Shown one piece after another: positions 33,823-35,562 of a stretch of DNA of 35,562 nucleotides (the stretch's first letter is position 1; every line of letters starts with the position of its first letter). The notes under the pieces were generated by a model, which was not told the origin of the DNA, did no database searches, and saw only the letters and a program-made list of their open reading frames with translations. The stretch comes from Oscillospiraceae bacterium. GTDB taxonomy: Bacteria; Bacillota; Clostridia; Oscillospirales; Oscillospiraceae. The stretch lies in NCBI GenBank assembly GCA_017458825.1, contig JAFSZX010000014.1, positions 1-35,562 on the forward strand. Direction: 5' to 3'. The position numbers were made by a program, and so were the translations under genes.

Positions 33823-35166
33823 ATGATCGAGAAAAACGAAGTGTATCGTGCCGTCATCGAGGGCTATTCCGCCGAGGGTCTGGGCGTGGCGCGGATCGAC
33901 GGGCAGGTAGCGTTCGTCCGGGGCGGCGTGCGGGGCGAAACGTGTCAGGTGCGCATCGAAAAGGTGCTCAAAAACGCGGTATACGGCAAGGCGCTTTCAT
34001 GGGAAGCGCCGTCGGCGCACCGGCAAACGCCGGACTGTCCCTATGATAAGCAGTGCGGCGGCTGTGATTTCCGCCATATCGACTATGAAGAGGAGCTGTA
34101 CGCCAAACGCTGCCGGGTGCAGGACGCTCTGCGGCGGCTGGGCGGCACGGAGACGGCGGTAGAGGAGATCATCGGCGCGACCGACACTCTGCGTTACCGC
34201 AATAAGGCGCAGTATGACGTATCGCCCGCCGGTGAGGTGGGTTTCTATCGCCGGCGCACCCATCAGGTGGTGGACGTGGAGCGTTGCCTTTTGCAGAGCG
34301 AGGCGGCGGACGCGGCGGCGGCGGCACTGCGGACATACCGCGAGGCATGCGGCGTGTCGGGCTATGACGAGGCGAGCGGCACAGGCCTTCTGCGCCACCT
34401 GTTCGTGCGGACCAACGGCAGGGGAGAGAGCCTCGTTTGCCTGCTGGTCAACGGCACGTCACTGCCCTGTGAAGCGGAGCTGGTGGCGCAAATGCGCCGT
34501 GCCGTGCCGGGCGTGATCGGGATCGTGCTGGGCGTTCACCGGCGTGCCGGCAACGCGGTGCTGGGCGAATCGTACCGCACCCTCTGGGGCGCCGATACCA
34601 TTGACGATACGCTGTGCGGTCTGACGTTCCGCCTGTCGGTGCCGTCTTTTTATCAGGTAAACCGCGCGCAGGCGCAGAAACTGTATGAAAGGGCGCTGGC
34701 GTTTGCGGCGCTTACCGGCAGAGAAACGGTGCTGGATCTTTACTGCGGCGCCGGCACCATTACCCAGATCATGGCGCGCCACGCCAAAGAGGTCATCGGC
34801 GCGGAGATCGTGCCGGCGGCGGTGGCGGACGCGATAGAGAGCGCCCGGCGCAACGGTGTGGAAAACGCCCGCTTTTTCTGTGGCGACGCGGCGGCGGTGG
34901 CGGCGGATTTCGCCGCCCGCGGTACGCGCCCCGACGTGATCTGTGTGGATCCGCCCCGCAAGGGCTTGGCGCCGGAGGTGATCGAGGCGGCGGCAAATAT
35001 GGCGCCGGAGCGGATCGTATACGTTTCCTGTGATCCGGCGACGCTGGGACGGGACGTAAAACAGTTCGGCGTATACGGATATCATGTCACCCGCGCCGCG
35101 GCGGTGGACCTGTTCCCCCGAACGAGGCATGTCGAGACAGTAGTATTGATGACGAGAACCGAATAA
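33823..35166 (+). CDS. rlmD: 23S rRNA (uracil-5-)-methyltransferase, RlmD/RumA type
   Basis: The protein is 447 residues from the ATG at 33823, right after the nuclease stop. It has an N-terminal TRAM domain (about 8-60), the 4Fe-4S cysteines CPYDKQCGGC (Cys72, 78, 81, a fourth near ERCLL), the SAM loop VLDLYCGAGTI, DPPRKG and the catalytic cysteine in SCDPATLGRD. TrmA-family members methylate a uracil of 23S rRNA (U1939 or U747-type positions). The C-terminus reads RHVETVVLM, common to the family, then ends after a few residues. The 3' end of this gene is used as an attachment site in other Firmicutes. Target position is inferred, so the symbol is tentative. Confidence 0.87.
   Translation: MIEKNEVYRAVIEGYSAEGLGVARIDGQVAFVRGGVRGETCQVRIEKVLKNAVYGKALSWEAPSAHRQTPDCPYDKQCGGCDFRHIDYEEELYAKRCRVQDALRRLGGTETAVEEIIGATDTLRYRNKAQYDVSPAGEVGFYRRRTHQVVDVERCLLQSEAADAAAAALRTYREACGVSGYDEASGTGLLRHLFVRTNGRGESLVCLLVNGTSLPCEAELVAQMRRAVPGVIGIVLGVHRRAGNAVLGESYRTLWGADTIDDTLCGLTFRLSVPSFYQVNRAQAQKLYERALAFAALTGRETVLDLYCGAGTITQIMARHAKEVIGAEIVPAAVADAIESARRNGVENARFFCGDAAAVAADFAARGTRPDVICVDPPRKGLAPEVIEAAANMAPERIVYVSCDPATLGRDVKQFGVYGYHVTRAAAVDLFPRTRHVETVVLMTRTE
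35128..35151. other. Putative element attachment site in the rlmD 3' end
   Basis: This stretch encodes HVETVVLM and includes GTAGTATTGATG. It resembles, from memory, the 3'-terminal core used by elements that integrate into rum-type methyltransferase genes of Firmicutes. Downstream, codon use becomes AT-richer and the next genes are accessory-type. No second copy is visible in this window, so the site is inferred. Confidence 0.45.
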
Positions 35167-35351
35167 GTGTCAAATGCCCAGAGGAACGCGTAACCCAGGC
35201 GCAGCTTGCCGAGATGGTAGGAACTTCCGCTCCGTACATCAGCAGGCTCATAAACAAGAAGGATGGCATCGTCAACAAGGTATTCGTCGAGATGCTTGAG
35301 AAGTTGGGCTACGATATCCAGATTACATATGTGAAGAAGAATGCGGACTGA
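35145..35351 (+). pseudogene. XRE-type HTH fragment without a normal start codon
   Basis: This frame encodes an XRE-type helix-turn-helix: CPEERVTQAQLAEMVGTSAP, then YISRLINKKDGI and ending VEMLEKLGYDIQITYVKKN. No ATG, GTG or TTG precedes the HTH in frame within the element side; the first ATG (35214) falls inside it. The frame runs back into the rlmD 3' end. It may be 5'-truncated by insertion, or use an unusual start. It lies just before the DUF4180-like gene, and both are on the plus strand. Confidence 0.5.
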
Positions 35352-35384
35352 CAAATCGGTATTTGTAATGGAGGAATTAGTGAA

Positions 35385-35562
35385 ATGAAGATTAGAAAAG
35401 TTGAAAGGAACGGTATCATATGCGCTGTTATAGATAGCGAGGATAAGGTGATTACAGATTCCCAATCCGCACTGGATTTGTTGATGACTGCAAAATATGA
35501 TGCAGAGACAAAAAACATTGTTATCAACAAGAAGATGATTGCAGAGGATTTCTTTATTCTTA
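35385..35562 (+). CDS. DUF4180-like protein, 5' part (cut by window end)
   Basis: The ATG at 35385 follows GGAGG. The first 59 residues (MKIRKVERNGIICAVI, then a SQSALDLLMTAKYD helix and KKMIAEDFFIL) match the N-terminal pattern I recall for DUF4180 proteins: a short strand pair, then a QDALDLM-type helix. The function of this family is unknown. XRE-type regulators are often next to such genes. The codons are AT-rich compared with rlmD, fitting a transferred segment. Confidence 0.6.
   Translation, partial: MKIRKVERNGIICAVIDSEDKVITDSQSALDLLMTAKYDAETKNIVINKKMIAEDFFIL

Overview
The window looks like a chromosome fragment of a GC-rich Gram-positive bacterium, most likely a Clostridia/Oscillospirales-type Firmicute. 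The evidence is gene order and signals rather than a database match: a CIRCE-controlled groES-groEL operon, the gdpP-rplI-dnaB cluster, the tilS-hpt-(lepB)-ftsH cluster, RNase J, LPXTG proteins with pilus sortases, and strong AGGAGG-type ribosome binding sites throughout.

Layout. (1) 1-858 is the 3' part of a galactokinase gene. (2) About 1050-10100 is an accessory island. It holds a sigma-region-4-like HTH protein, a lipoprotein with cysteine-rich repeats, a thioester-domain LPFTG adhesin, an LPQTG backbone pilin, two class C-like sortases, an excisionase-like protein and a tyrosine recombinase. The last four pilus genes overlap one another and form a compact pilus-assembly operon. The recombinase lies beside a tRNA operon (Met-Glu-Val, minus strand), the usual place for an integrative element. 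(3) 10474-17543 carries rnj (RNase J), a PHP-family phosphatase, an SPFH/NfeD membrane module whose NfeD is joined in frame to an XRE-type HTH, a THUMP-domain rRNA methyltransferase and a lipid kinase. (4) 17587-28145 is a core block: groESL, gdpP, rplI, dnaB, tilS, hpt, lepB, ftsH. (5) 28203-32099 (minus) is a DapF-like epimerase, a YhaN-like membrane-anchored ATPase and an Mrp-type Fe-S carrier ATPase. (6) 32159-35166 (plus) is a second beta-CASP nuclease and an RlmD/RumA-type rRNA uracil methyltransferase. (7) From about 35130 the sequence appears to cross into another accessory element: the 3' end of the rlmD-type gene resembles a known insertion hotspot and is followed by an XRE-type fragment with no usual start codon and a DUF4180-like gene with AT-richer codons.

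The most interesting regions are the mobile-looking pilus island with its own promoter/operator and recombination module, the XRE-TM-NfeD/SPFH locus with a 23-residue membrane ORF and a promoter region holding five TTGCGC copies, and the rlmD 3' junction. Several housekeeping promoters share an extended -10 of the form GTGGTATNNT. Nothing here is proven to be a new system. The function of the lipoprotein, the small ORF, the DapF-like enzyme and the sigma-like protein cannot be settled from sequence alone.
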